Source of the DNA: Bacteroidota bacterium
GTDB lineage: Bacteria > Bacteroidota > Bacteroidia > Bacteroidales > VadinHA17
Assembly (NCBI GenBank): GCA_012838685.1
Contig: DUOU01000072.1
Span: forward strand, 1 to 18,902
Direction: 5' to 3'
Length of the DNA stretch: 18,902 bases
Position numbers and translations under genes: made by a program. Shown here in pieces: positions 1-7,760 of the stretch (position 1 is its first letter; each line of letters begins with the position of its first letter). The notes below the pieces were generated by a model. The model was not told where the DNA came from. It saw only the letters and a list, made by a program, of their open reading frames with translations, and searched no databases.

Positions 1-1832
1 GCCAAAGTGGAGGTCCAATCGTTCCTGCCGGTAAATGTCAGGAAGAGATAGTTATTATATCCAAAGGTGAAATCTCCAAAAACACCCAGGTTTCTTTCTG
101 TTCTCGCATCGGGCGTAATTGTTGGAGTACCCGTACCATTTGATATATCCCAGAAATCGGGAATACTCAAGTTATTTACGCTTATCGTAGTCTGACGTAA
201 ATCAAACGAATAGGTCGATGTTCCTAAAATACTTTTTAGAGTAAAGTCTCCGTAACTGAAATTACCGGTTAACATGAAATCGGTAGTATAGGCGGATTGC
301 TGGAATTCAAATGTATCTAGGAAAGAGGTAATATCGGACATTGAAGATTTCAAAACCGGGTCATACTCAAAAGCTTCCCTCCAGTTTTCCCCATCACCCC
401 AAACGTTATTTACGGAAGCCCTTCCGGTAAAGTTCAACCAGTCAGATATATCCCATGACAAAGATACGTTGGCGTTGAGTCTGCTCGTCCTGTCTTGGTT
501 CCTTGCCTGGTCTATCATTACGTAAGGATTTTCATAATATGCGTTGTAATACCCGTTCGGAGAAGAATAAAGGTCATTTTCCCAGTCTCTGTAATTTGAC
601 AACGGGATATTGTTGGGAGTATTTAATATGAACCAGTACAATGGACGATCCTGTGTTCCCAACGCATCGCCTACTACATCGGTTTTATCGGTGAAAAAGC
701 TGGAATTAACAGCCAATTCAACGTCTCCTATTTTCTTTGTGGCGTTTACCCTGAAGGTATTCCTGCTGTACACATCTTTTGGAACAATACCTTTGTTGCC
801 TTGCTGGCCTATTGAAAGATAAAAACTGCTTCCCTGGCCACTACCGCTCATATATACGGTATTGCTCAGGTTATGTCCCACATCATAGAAATCGCGAAGG
901 TTATTGGCAACGGGTGCATAGGGAACCTCCTGATAGGTGCCATCTTCAAAAGTAGGGCCTATCTGGCGGATAAGACCATCAAATCTTGGTCCCCAGTTAC
1001 AGTTTTCATAAGGAATATACTGTCCTTCCCATCCTACACCATATTCACTTTGGAATTTAGGCATATAGGCTACTTTTTCGGACATATAGGAACTGTTCAC
1101 CCCTATTGTGAATTTCTGTCCTGCTTCACCTCTTTTGGTTGAGACGATTATAGCGCCGTTACCGGCTTTTGAACCGTAAAGAGCGGCAGCTGTAGCTCCT
1201 TTAAGAACGTTTACATCAGCAATGTCGTTTGGGTTAAGATCATCAAAAGCGGCAATTGATGAAATTGCTCCGTCAATGACCACCAGGGCCTGGTTGCCCG
1301 ATGTAATGGACCTAAAGCCCCTTAATACAATTTGTGTGTTGGGGTTAACCCCGTGATCCTGAACGTTGATCTGGAGACCCGCGACCTTACCGGCGAGAGC
1401 ACTGGTAGCTCTTGTTGGTTGGGCGACAGCCAAATCATCTGATCCAATTTTTTGGGTCTGGTAGGTAATCTCCCTTTTCTCCCTTTGGATACCAAAAGCA
1501 GAAACAACAACCTCCTCCAAACCTATGGCCTCGGATTCAAGTACACAATTAACTACTGAACGTCCGCCTATCTCAACCTCTTGCGTCTTCATTCCAATAA
1601 AGGAAAAGACCAAAGTTGTCGCATCATTTGGAACATTCGGTAAGGAATAATCTCCATTAATATCTGTAATGGTACCTATAGTGGTTCCCTTTACATAGAC
1701 AGATACGCCTATCATCTCCCCGGCTGATTCGTCAGCTGGAGTAACCGTACCTGTAATCACTCTTGTTTGTGCCGATAGACTTAGGACGCCTACACCAACA
1801 AACAAAACAAATAGCAGTAGTAGTTTCTTCAT
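1..1832 (-). CDS. SusC/RagA-family TonB-linked outer membrane receptor (3' end beyond the left edge)
   Basis: Outer membrane beta-barrel receptor of the SusC/RagA family, which imports glycans or peptides with a SusD-type lipoprotein, powered by TonB. I read 610 codons in frame with no stop. Residues 1-21 form a signal peptide (MKKLLLLFVLFVGVG...LSA, then Q). A carboxypeptidase-regulatory-like domain follows (about 27-110; VKGTTIGTITDINGDYSL). Next is the SusC signature region with EEVVVSAFGIQREKR, then the plug domain (about 120-235) with VLRGFRS, ALVVIDG, VLKGATAAALYGSKAGNGAI and STKRG. The remainder is the start of the barrel. Family members are about 1,000 residues, so roughly 40% lies outside. 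A susD partner would be expected just beyond position 1 and cannot be seen. The substrate cannot be told. The start is the only ATG in front of the signal peptide and sits 32 nt after a TAATTTTG box. Confidence 0.95.
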   Translation of the reverse strand, partial: MKKLLLLFVLFVGVGVLSLSAQTRVITGTVTPADESAGEMIGVSVYVKGTTIGTITDINGDYSLPNVPNDATTLVFSFIGMKTQEVEIGGRSVVNCVLESEAIGLEEVVVSAFGIQREKREITYQTQKIGSDDLAVAQPTRATSALAGKVAGLQINVQDHGVNPNTQIVLRGFRSITSGNQALVVIDGAISSIAAFDDLNPNDIADVNVLKGATAAALYGSKAGNGAIIVSTKRGEAGQKFTIGVNSSYMSEKVAYMPKFQSEYGVGWEGQYIPYENCNWGPRFDGLIRQIGPTFEDGTYQEVPYAPVANNLRDFYDVGHNLSNTVYMSGSGQGSSFYLSIGQQGNKGIVPKDVYSRNTFRVNATKKIGDVELAVNSSFFTDKTDVVGDALGTQDRPLYWFILNTPNNIPLSNYRDWENDLYSSPNGYYNAYYENPYVMIDQARNQDRTSRLNANVSLSWDISDWLNFTGRASVNNVWGDGENWREAFEYDPVLKSSMSDITSFLDTFEFQQSAYTTDFMLTGNFSYGDFTLKSILGTSTYSFDLRQTTISVNNLSIPDFWDISNGTGTPTITPDARTERNLGVFGDFTFGYNNYLFLTFTGRNDWTSTL

Positions 1833-1864
1833 GCTATAAAAATTTAGGTTTTTATTTAACTATG

Positions 1865-1872
1865 CAAAATTA
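1865..1872 (-). promoter_or_regulatory. Candidate -7 box of the SusC-like gene
   Basis: On the minus strand this reads TAATTTTG followed by C, an exact match to the Bacteroidetes -7 consensus TAnnTTTG. It lies 32 nt before the SusC ATG, implying a leader of about 25 nt. I see no TTTG at the usual 19-21 nt upstream; the nearest TTTG is only 12 nt away, so the -33 element is weak or absent. Confidence 0.55.
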
Positions 1873-2140
1873 ATCTTTTTTTAACAAATTGTTAATAACA
1901 TATTAATATTTATGAATATCCTGAATAAATTTTCAAAAACTCCTTTCTTTTATACAATACGCTGATTATCAATATTTTTCTCAATAATTAATGTAAATTA
2001 TTGACTTTCTGTTGCTTGAGTCCGCAAAAAATCACATTAAAATACTAATGGTATGTGTCAAGATCATTAAAAATTGAACCAAAAAAAGTGTAGACCCCGA
2101 AAAAACGATCCTAAAAACAAAAAAAGGATAATTACGTTGA

Positions 2141-2165
2141 AAAAGAGTCTCGAACCGAGATTTTA
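2141..2165 (-). terminator. Likely terminator after the DUF3109 gene
   Basis: On the minus strand TCTCG-GTT-CGAGA forms a 5-bp stem with a 3-nt loop, extendable by A/T and wobble pairs, followed by CTCTTTTT. It lies 10 nt after the DUF3109 stop codon, the expected place for an intrinsic terminator. The stem is short, so this is a moderate call. Confidence 0.45.
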
Positions 2166-2175
2166 ACAAACTTTC

Positions 2176-2766
2176 TTAACTATTCCTCTTTATCTTGCCG
2201 GACTCCAGATCCTTACCCACAATGGACAACTCTTTGTAGACATCCTTGCCAAAAGCCCTGATAATAGCCTCTTTCAGGAAAACATAAACAGGTATCCCCT
2301 CTTTTGCTCCCCGTTTCCTGGCGGATTCACAGGTATCGGCGACCCGATAATTAACGGCGGTAATGTTGGAAAATTTCTTCACTCTTATGGGAAACAGTTG
2401 GCATGAAACAGGTTTACGAAAATCGATTTTTCCCTGGGTCCAGGCTTTCTCTATAGCACAAAGCCATATTTTACCTTCTAATACCGCATATGCGCACTCC
2501 CCTTGATCTCCTACCAATGGGGTCACGATATCCCCATCGCTGTCCACCATGCTCGTACCCCGTTCTTCAATGGCTTTAATGCCTTCTTCTCCAAGGTACT
2601 CTTTGACTACAGGAAATATATCCGATAAAATAACCGATTCCTCTTTGCTCAAAAACGCGCCGGAGTAACCTTCCACGCAACAGTTGCCGTGGCAAGACTC
2701 CAGATCGCACACAAACTTTTTTTCCAGTATATCCATACTGAATATGTAATCACCTATCTGTATCAT
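2176..2766 (-). CDS. DUF3109 family eight-cysteine protein
   Basis: Protein of 196 residues of the DUF3109 family, common in Bacteroidetes; its function is not established. Visible are four N-terminal cysteines in KKFVCDLESCHGNCCVEG and four more in GEC, WLCAIEKAW, PVSCQLFPIR and ADTCESA. This spacing resembles the YkgJ-type CxxxCxxCC families and suggests a bound metal or Fe-S cluster (inference). No signal peptide or membrane segment, so cytoplasmic. I chose the ATG at 2766 because the family starts with MIQI; an in-frame ATG at 2796 would add 10 residues. It follows gpmI by 56 nt on the same strand and is probably co-transcribed with it. A putative terminator follows directly. Confidence 0.85.
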   Translation of the reverse strand: MIQIGDYIFSMDILEKKFVCDLESCHGNCCVEGYSGAFLSKEESVILSDIFPVVKEYLGEEGIKAIEERGTSMVDSDGDIVTPLVGDQGECAYAVLEGKIWLCAIEKAWTQGKIDFRKPVSCQLFPIRVKKFSNITAVNYRVADTCESARKRGAKEGIPVYVFLKEAIIRAFGKDVYKELSIVGKDLESGKIKRNS

Positions 2767-2822
2767 AATATCGCGTAAACGAACAGGTTGACCCAAAAAG
2801 CCGACTCATGCTCAATTCAAGA

Positions 2823-4346
2823 TTATTCTCCTATCAAAACTTTTCCGGTCATATCTTTCGGAATGTCGATACCCATGATCGTCAGCAATGTGGGCGCCAC
2901 ATCGGCGAGAACGCCGTCATTTACCTTTTTATAATCATCGCTCACCAAAATACAGGGCACAGGGTTCAAAGAGTGCGCGGTATTTGGGGAGCCGTCTTCG
3001 TTAACGGCATTATCGGCATTGCCATGGTCGGCTATTATCATCATATCATAGCCATTGGCCCCAGCGGCCGCGACAACTTCTCCAACACACTCATCAACAG
3101 CCTTAACAGCTTTTTCAATGGCCTGGTAAACCCCGGTGTGGCCCACCATATCCCCATTGGCGAAATTCAGACATATAAAATCATATTTGCCCGTATTTAC
3201 CGCTTCAACAACCCTATCCTTCACTTCATAAGCGCTCATCTCGGGTTTCAGGTCGTATGTGGCGACTTTGGGCGATGGCACCAATATCCTGTCCTCATTA
3301 TCGAATGGGGCCTCCCTGCCACCGGAAAAGAAAAAGGTAACATGGGCATATTTTTCGGTTTCGGCTATCCTGAGCTGTGTTTTTCCGGCCGCGGCCAACA
3401 CTTCACCGATCGTGTTGTCGACATTTTCTTTTGGATATATTATATGCAGTCCCTTAAATGTGGCATCGTATGGGGTCATTGTACAGTAATAGAGAGGAAT
3501 GGTCTTCATGCCATTCTCGGGCATATCCTGTTGGGTAAGCGCTATGGTAAGCTCCTTGGCCCTGTCATTCCTGAAATTGATAAAAACAACCACATCTCCC
3601 TTTTTAAGGGTTCCCAGGGGTTTTCCGGCATCGTCCACGACAACAATTGGTTTCATGAACTCATCGGTTACCCCTTCGGAATAAGATTCCCGTATCGCCT
3701 CCACAATATCGGTAGTAGCCCTTCCTTTGCCAGAGACAAGAAGATCGTAAGCAACCTTGATCCTCTCCCATCTTTTATCCCTGTCCATAGCGTAATAACG
3801 GCCTATAAATGAAGCTACTTTTCCGTTGGATGTTTTGAGGTGGTCCAACAACTCTTCCACATACCCCGCCCCACTTTTGGGATCGGTATCGCGTCCATCT
3901 CCAAATCCATGGATATAGACCTTGTCCAGTCCATACTCAACTGTCATGTCGCACAGATAGTACAGGTGCTCGTCCAAAGAGTGGACCCCGCCATCCGACA
4001 AAAGTCCTATAAAATGGACCTGCTTTCCGTTATCCCTCGCATAGGTGAACGCGTTCACCAGCTCCTTGTTCTTTCTTATCTCTCCGGTGGCGCACTCTTT
4101 ATTTATTTTCACAAGGTCCTGATAAACAATCCTTCCGGCCCCAATGTTTAAGTGGCCAACTTCCGAATTTCCCATCTGTCCGTCCGGCAACCCCACGTTC
4201 TCCCCGCATGTAAGGAGTTTTGAGTTCGGATACTTAGCCTTAAGAGCGTCCATATTGGGAGTAGGCGTCATACATATAACATCAGATTTTGTACAGTCAC
4301 CTATTCCCCATCCGTCGAGAATCATTAAAAAAGCCTTCTTGCCCAT
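2823..4346 (-). CDS. gpmI: 2,3-bisphosphoglycerate-independent phosphoglycerate mutase
   Basis: Interconverts 3- and 2-phosphoglycerate in glycolysis and gluconeogenesis, a cytoplasmic enzyme using two Mn ions. The 507-residue length fits the family (about 510). The alkaline-phosphatase fold is evident: metal ligand D11 in FLMILDGWGIGD; catalytic S61 in MGNSEVGHLNIGAGR; the substrate-binding GFGDGRDTDPKSG; the RYYAMDRDKRW loop; NFRNDRAKEL; and the C-terminal metal motifs IADHGNAD (D440, H441) and TAHSLNPVP (H458). The start MGKKAFLMILDGWG is standard for the family. Transcribed leftward after aroK with a 134-nt gap that contains a TAACTTCGCGG box, so it probably has its own promoter. DUF3109 follows after 56 nt. 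Confidence 0.97.
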   Translation of the reverse strand: MGKKAFLMILDGWGIGDCTKSDVICMTPTPNMDALKAKYPNSKLLTCGENVGLPDGQMGNSEVGHLNIGAGRIVYQDLVKINKECATGEIRKNKELVNAFTYARDNGKQVHFIGLLSDGGVHSLDEHLYYLCDMTVEYGLDKVYIHGFGDGRDTDPKSGAGYVEELLDHLKTSNGKVASFIGRYYAMDRDKRWERIKVAYDLLVSGKGRATTDIVEAIRESYSEGVTDEFMKPIVVVDDAGKPLGTLKKGDVVVFINFRNDRAKELTIALTQQDMPENGMKTIPLYYCTMTPYDATFKGLHIIYPKENVDNTIGEVLAAAGKTQLRIAETEKYAHVTFFFSGGREAPFDNEDRILVPSPKVATYDLKPEMSAYEVKDRVVEAVNTGKYDFICLNFANGDMVGHTGVYQAIEKAVKAVDECVGEVVAAAGANGYDMMIIADHGNADNAVNEDGSPNTAHSLNPVPCILVSDDYKKVNDGVLADVAPTLLTIMGIDIPKDMTGKVLIGE

Positions 4347-4394
4347 ATAATTTACATATTATTATTAACGATAAACAATCTGAATAAACCGCCG

Positions 4395-4402
4395 CGAAGT
4401 TA
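4395..4402 (-). promoter_or_regulatory. Candidate -7-like box TAACTTCG(CGG) upstream of gpmI
   Basis: Minus strand reads TAACTTCG followed by CGG, 48 nt before the gpmI ATG. It fits TAnnTTTG except for C in place of the middle T of TTTG, and the same TAnnTTCGCG form occurs before waaA, parE, metA and the lipoprotein gene. No TTTG is seen about 20 nt upstream. Confidence 0.4.
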
Positions 4403-4480
4403 GTATTATTTTGGCTATACACTACAGATAACGGTTAAAACCAAACCTGTTTAAGTGGTTGATTTGTAGTAATAGCTGGA

Positions 4481-5008
4481 TTATTTCATAGCGTTGACGA
4501 TTGTCATCGCCACACTCCTGTAATCTCTTATTATTCCTTCAACAACAATATCGGCTTTACCGTAGAACGATTCGCGCGACTCAAGTTTGTTCTTTATGAA
4601 CTCCAGAAGCTGCCGTTCATCCAACCCCCTTAAAAGCGGCCGTTCAACCTTTCCGCTCACAAGCCGACTCTTTAACTGGCCCGGATTCAGCTTCAGATAA
4701 ACAACATAACCCGTTGAGAGCATATAATCGATGTTTTCGTTTGAACAGGCTGTTCCCCCACCGGTGGATATCACGCAATTGTTTTTTGCTTCCAGGGCAC
4801 GCAGGGCATCTGACTCCCTCTTTCTGAAACCGGCCTCTCCCTCCTCGGCAAATATTTCGGGAATAGTCTTGCCTGCGACCACTTCGACATATTTATCCAG
4901 GTCTATCGATTCCCAACCAAGTATAGCCGACAATTTTTTGCCTGTCGATGTTTTGCCTGACCCCATGAAGCCTATCAGATATATTTTTTTCTTTTTATCC
5001 ATAACCAT
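4481..5008 (-). CDS. aroK: Shikimate kinase
   Basis: Phosphorylates shikimate with ATP to shikimate 3-phosphate in the chorismate pathway; cytoplasmic. The 175 residues show the whole NMP-kinase-like pattern: Walker A GFMGSGKT (13-20), Asp pair DLD (36-38) for Mg and shikimate, FRKRES (R62, E65) for shikimate binding, STGGG (81-85), and the lid VERPLL (R123). It ends VNAMK. The start is either the ATG at 5008 (MVMDKKKK) or the in-frame ATG at 5002; the sequence does not settle this. It lies 37 nt after parC on the same strand and is probably in the parE-parC operon. Confidence 0.95.
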   Translation of the reverse strand: MVMDKKKKIYLIGFMGSGKTSTGKKLSAILGWESIDLDKYVEVVAGKTIPEIFAEEGEAGFRKRESDALRALEAKNNCVISTGGGTACSNENIDYMLSTGYVVYLKLNPGQLKSRLVSGKVERPLLRGLDERQLLEFIKNKLESRESFYGKADIVVEGIIRDYRSVAMTIVNAMK

Positions 5009-5045
5009 ACCTTTTTAAGCCTAATGTGGTTTTATCGGGATCAAA

Positions 5046-7712
5046 CTACCAGTCGAGTGTCATCTGCGAAGGATCGTTATGGGTTGGTTTCGGTTTAATC
5101 TCTTCATCGGGGATATTTTCCTCCTCGTCCGAAGTTTTGGACCGTTCAGCGGACTCAATATCGCTCTCTTTCCTCACAATCGGCTCTATTTCCTGGATAT
5201 TTTCCACCACATAATTGGTCAGGCGTTTTCCTTTGGCCTTGAAACTTTTCACCCCGATGAACTCCGCAACCTCGATGATCTCATTGGCACGGCCGCTGTT
5301 CTTCCCCCCAAAACTGATCTCCAGACGGGGGTACTCTACCTCCGTGATGCTTATCAACTTAGACTCCGGAGAGTCCCCTATGAGGGACTGCGGCTTTTCC
5401 GACTCTTCCAGGTTAAATCTTTTTACATAGTAATATTGTTGTTCGGCGTCCCAATAAACAACTGAATAGACTTTGGATGGGTTGAATTTCTCTATCAGAA
5501 GGATATTCTCCTCAAAGCGTATAGAGAGGTCGAACCCTGTATGTCTGAACGTTCCGTTCTTATAGATTACCAGAATCTTGTCCTCTCCGGCAAACTCTCC
5601 CAAATAACGGCCCCTTGAATCCACGTTCAGTCGCATAACCGAATCGTCATACCAGATCTTCCTTCCTCCCAGTGTAGATACCCCCTTTTCCTTGAGGGTT
5701 ATCTTATGTACCGGGTTCTTGGTGAGTATGTTGCCTATAGAATTCTTTCCCCTTATGGCCAATTCGCTGAAATCAAACTCAAAAACCAGTTTCTTCAACC
5801 TGGGCATCGGTTTAAGGTTTACCTTAACAACCTCCGCCTCACCGTTCGGGTTGGCACTGAAATATACTATTCTGGATCCCGGGGTCTCTTTTGTGAGATT
5901 ATACTTCTTGTCGCGCGTTAGTCCGCTTATAGCGCACCTTTTGACGAAATATGATCCGTTTTTACCATCCTGGTATACTATATTATATATGGTGCGGTTA
6001 TCATTTTTCAGGAAGACATTCGCGTAGAGGATGTCGGTACCCACAAAAACTTTATCCGATACCTTCGTTATATGGTACTCCCCATCTTTTCTGATTACAA
6101 GTATATCATCTATGTCGGAGCAGTCGCATACAAACTCATCTTTTCTCAGGCCTGTTCCAATAAACCCTTCCTTATAATTTGCGTATAATTTCGCGTTGTT
6201 GGCTACCACCTTCACGGCTTCAATCGTGTCAAAGCTCCTTATCTCCGTCCTTCTTTCCCTCCCTTTGCCATATTTCTTCTTGATCTGCTTGAAGTAATTG
6301 ATCGAAAAAGCCACTATATGGTTGAGATGGTTTTGAACCTCCTCAAGCTCTCCTTCCAGATCCTTTATACGCTCATCAGCCTTTTTACTGTCATATTTGG
6401 AAATTCTTTTGATCTTTATCTCTGTTAGCTTGATAATATCTTCGCGGGTCACCTCCCTGAACAATTTGGATTTGAAGGGATCCAGCCCTTTGTCGATTGT
6501 CTCCAAAACCGACTCCCAGGTCTCGCACTCCTCGATATCCCGATATATTCTCTCCTCAATGAAAATCTTTTCCAAAGATGACATCAGCCACTCCTCTTTC
6601 AACTCTCCTCCGCGTATCTCCAGTTCGGTCCTAAGAAGTTCCACCGTTCTGTCCGTTGAGTGCTTCAATATCGCTTCCACGGAGGTAAATGAGGGTTTGT
6701 TCCCATCAATCACGCAGGCATTGGGAGAGATTGAACATTCACAATCGGTAAAAGCGTACAAGGCATCGATGGTCTTGTCGGGCGACACTCCCGAAAGCAG
6801 ATGAACAACGATTTCTACCTTCGAGGAGGTGTTATCGTCAATTTTCCTGATCTTGATTTTCCCCTTATCGTTGGCCCTGATAATCGATTCGATCAGCGAA
6901 GTTGTCGTCTTACCGAAAGGCAGTTCGGTTATCACCAGAGATTTTTTATCTATTTTCTCGATTTTGGCCCTGACCTTCACGGTGCCTCCCCTCTTTCCGT
7001 CGTTGTACCTGCTAACATCTATCTGGCCACCCGTCGGAAAATCGGGATACAAAGCGAACTCCCTGTTTTCCAGATAGGCTATGGAAGCATCAATAAGTTC
7101 GTTAAAATTATGTGAGAGTATTTTCGACGATAACCCAACAGCGATACCCTCAACACCCTGGGCCAACAGTAGGGGAAACTTCACGGGCAACGTCACCGGC
7201 TCCCTGTTCCTGCCATCGTATGATAACTGCCATTCCGTTGTTTTCGGATTGAAGACCACCTCCAAAGCGAACTTCGACAATCTGGCCTCTATGTATCTGG
7301 GGGCGGCGGCACCATCACCTGTAAGAATATTGCCCCAGTTGCCCTGTGTCTCCACCAAAAGATCCTTTTGTCCGAGTTGTACCAGCGCATCGCCTATAGA
7401 GGCATCTCCATGAGGATGAAACTGCATCGAATGTCCGATAATGTTGGCAACCTTGTTGAACCGGCCATCATCCATTCTTTTCATTGAGTGCATAATGCGA
7501 CGCTGTACCGGTTTAAACCCATCGTTGATGTGAGGTACGGCCCGTTCGAGTATGACATATGAGGCATAATCCAAAAACCAGTTTTGGTACATACCCGACA
7601 ATGCGGTATCCGAGACAAGAGCGATATGCTTTTGCCTTTCGTCCGAATTCTCGTCATTATCCTGGCCCGTTTTCTCGTCCAGTTCAAATAGATCCAAATC
7701 GTCGTCAGCCAT
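5046..7712 (-). CDS. parC: DNA topoisomerase IV subunit A (type IIA topoisomerase, GyrA/ParC family)
   Basis: Breakage-reunion subunit of topoisomerase IV, which decatenates daughter chromosomes together with ParE. In 888 residues I see an acidic N-terminus (residues 1-25), the winged-helix/tower region with PVQRRIMHSM and HPHGDASIGDALVQLGQ, the active-site TGDGAAAPRYIEARLS (R139, Y140 as DNA-linking tyrosine), and PLLLAQGVEGIAVGL. A long coiled coil (about 435-475, KKADERIKDLEGELEEVQNHL) and a beta-pinwheel-like C-terminal half follow. The tail is charged and ends QMTLDW. The position equal to E. coli GyrA Ser83 is Ala104. It begins 48 nt after parE on the same strand. ParC rather than GyrA is called because of the direct parE neighbour and the lack of a visible GyrA box (QRRGGKG). 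Confidence 0.93.
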   Translation of the reverse strand: MADDDLDLFELDEKTGQDNDENSDERQKHIALVSDTALSGMYQNWFLDYASYVILERAVPHINDGFKPVQRRIMHSMKRMDDGRFNKVANIIGHSMQFHPHGDASIGDALVQLGQKDLLVETQGNWGNILTGDGAAAPRYIEARLSKFALEVVFNPKTTEWQLSYDGRNREPVTLPVKFPLLLAQGVEGIAVGLSSKILSHNFNELIDASIAYLENREFALYPDFPTGGQIDVSRYNDGKRGGTVKVRAKIEKIDKKSLVITELPFGKTTTSLIESIIRANDKGKIKIRKIDDNTSSKVEIVVHLLSGVSPDKTIDALYAFTDCECSISPNACVIDGNKPSFTSVEAILKHSTDRTVELLRTELEIRGGELKEEWLMSSLEKIFIEERIYRDIEECETWESVLETIDKGLDPFKSKLFREVTREDIIKLTEIKIKRISKYDSKKADERIKDLEGELEEVQNHLNHIVAFSINYFKQIKKKYGKGRERRTEIRSFDTIEAVKVVANNAKLYANYKEGFIGTGLRKDEFVCDCSDIDDILVIRKDGEYHITKVSDKVFVGTDILYANVFLKNDNRTIYNIVYQDGKNGSYFVKRCAISGLTRDKKYNLTKETPGSRIVYFSANPNGEAEVVKVNLKPMPRLKKLVFEFDFSELAIRGKNSIGNILTKNPVHKITLKEKGVSTLGGRKIWYDDSVMRLNVDSRGRYLGEFAGEDKILVIYKNGTFRHTGFDLSIRFEENILLIEKFNPSKVYSVVYWDAEQQYYYVKRFNLEESEKPQSLIGDSPESKLISITEVEYPRLEISFGGKNSGRANEIIEVAEFIGVKSFKAKGKRLTNYVVENIQEIEPIVRKESDIESAERSKTSDEEENIPDEEIKPKPTHNDPSQMTLDW

Positions 7713-7760
7713 CTTTATTTTACCGAATCTTTTTACAAATAGATTTTATAGCACAGGTTG

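Larger units (their letters stand above)
1833..2175. other. AT-rich intergenic region between the DUF3109 and SusC-like genes
   Basis: About 340 bp with no convincing gene. It holds the SusC -7 box, an AT-only inverted repeat (AATAATT at 1983-1989 with AATTATT at 1996-2002), a stretch at 2056-2098 resembling an insertion-sequence end, and a hairpin at 2149-2161 that probably terminates the upstream DUF3109 transcript. Base composition is much more A/T-rich than the flanking genes. Confidence 0.6.

Noticed and set aside
1983..2002. AATAATT/AATTATT inverted repeat
   Set aside because: Made only of A/T in a very A/T-rich gap, so likely to arise by chance; no link to a promoter or terminator.
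2146..2164. tRNA T-arm-like sequence (GGTTCGAGAC on the minus strand)
   Set aside because: No acceptor, D or anticodon arm can be formed around it. The hairpin is better read as a terminator, although an old integration scar cannot be excluded.
2808..3812. 334-codon open frame on the plus strand
   Set aside because: It lies wholly antisense to gpmI, whose motifs are complete. The translation has no recognisable domain and is rich in His, Ile and Phe, as expected of a shadow frame.
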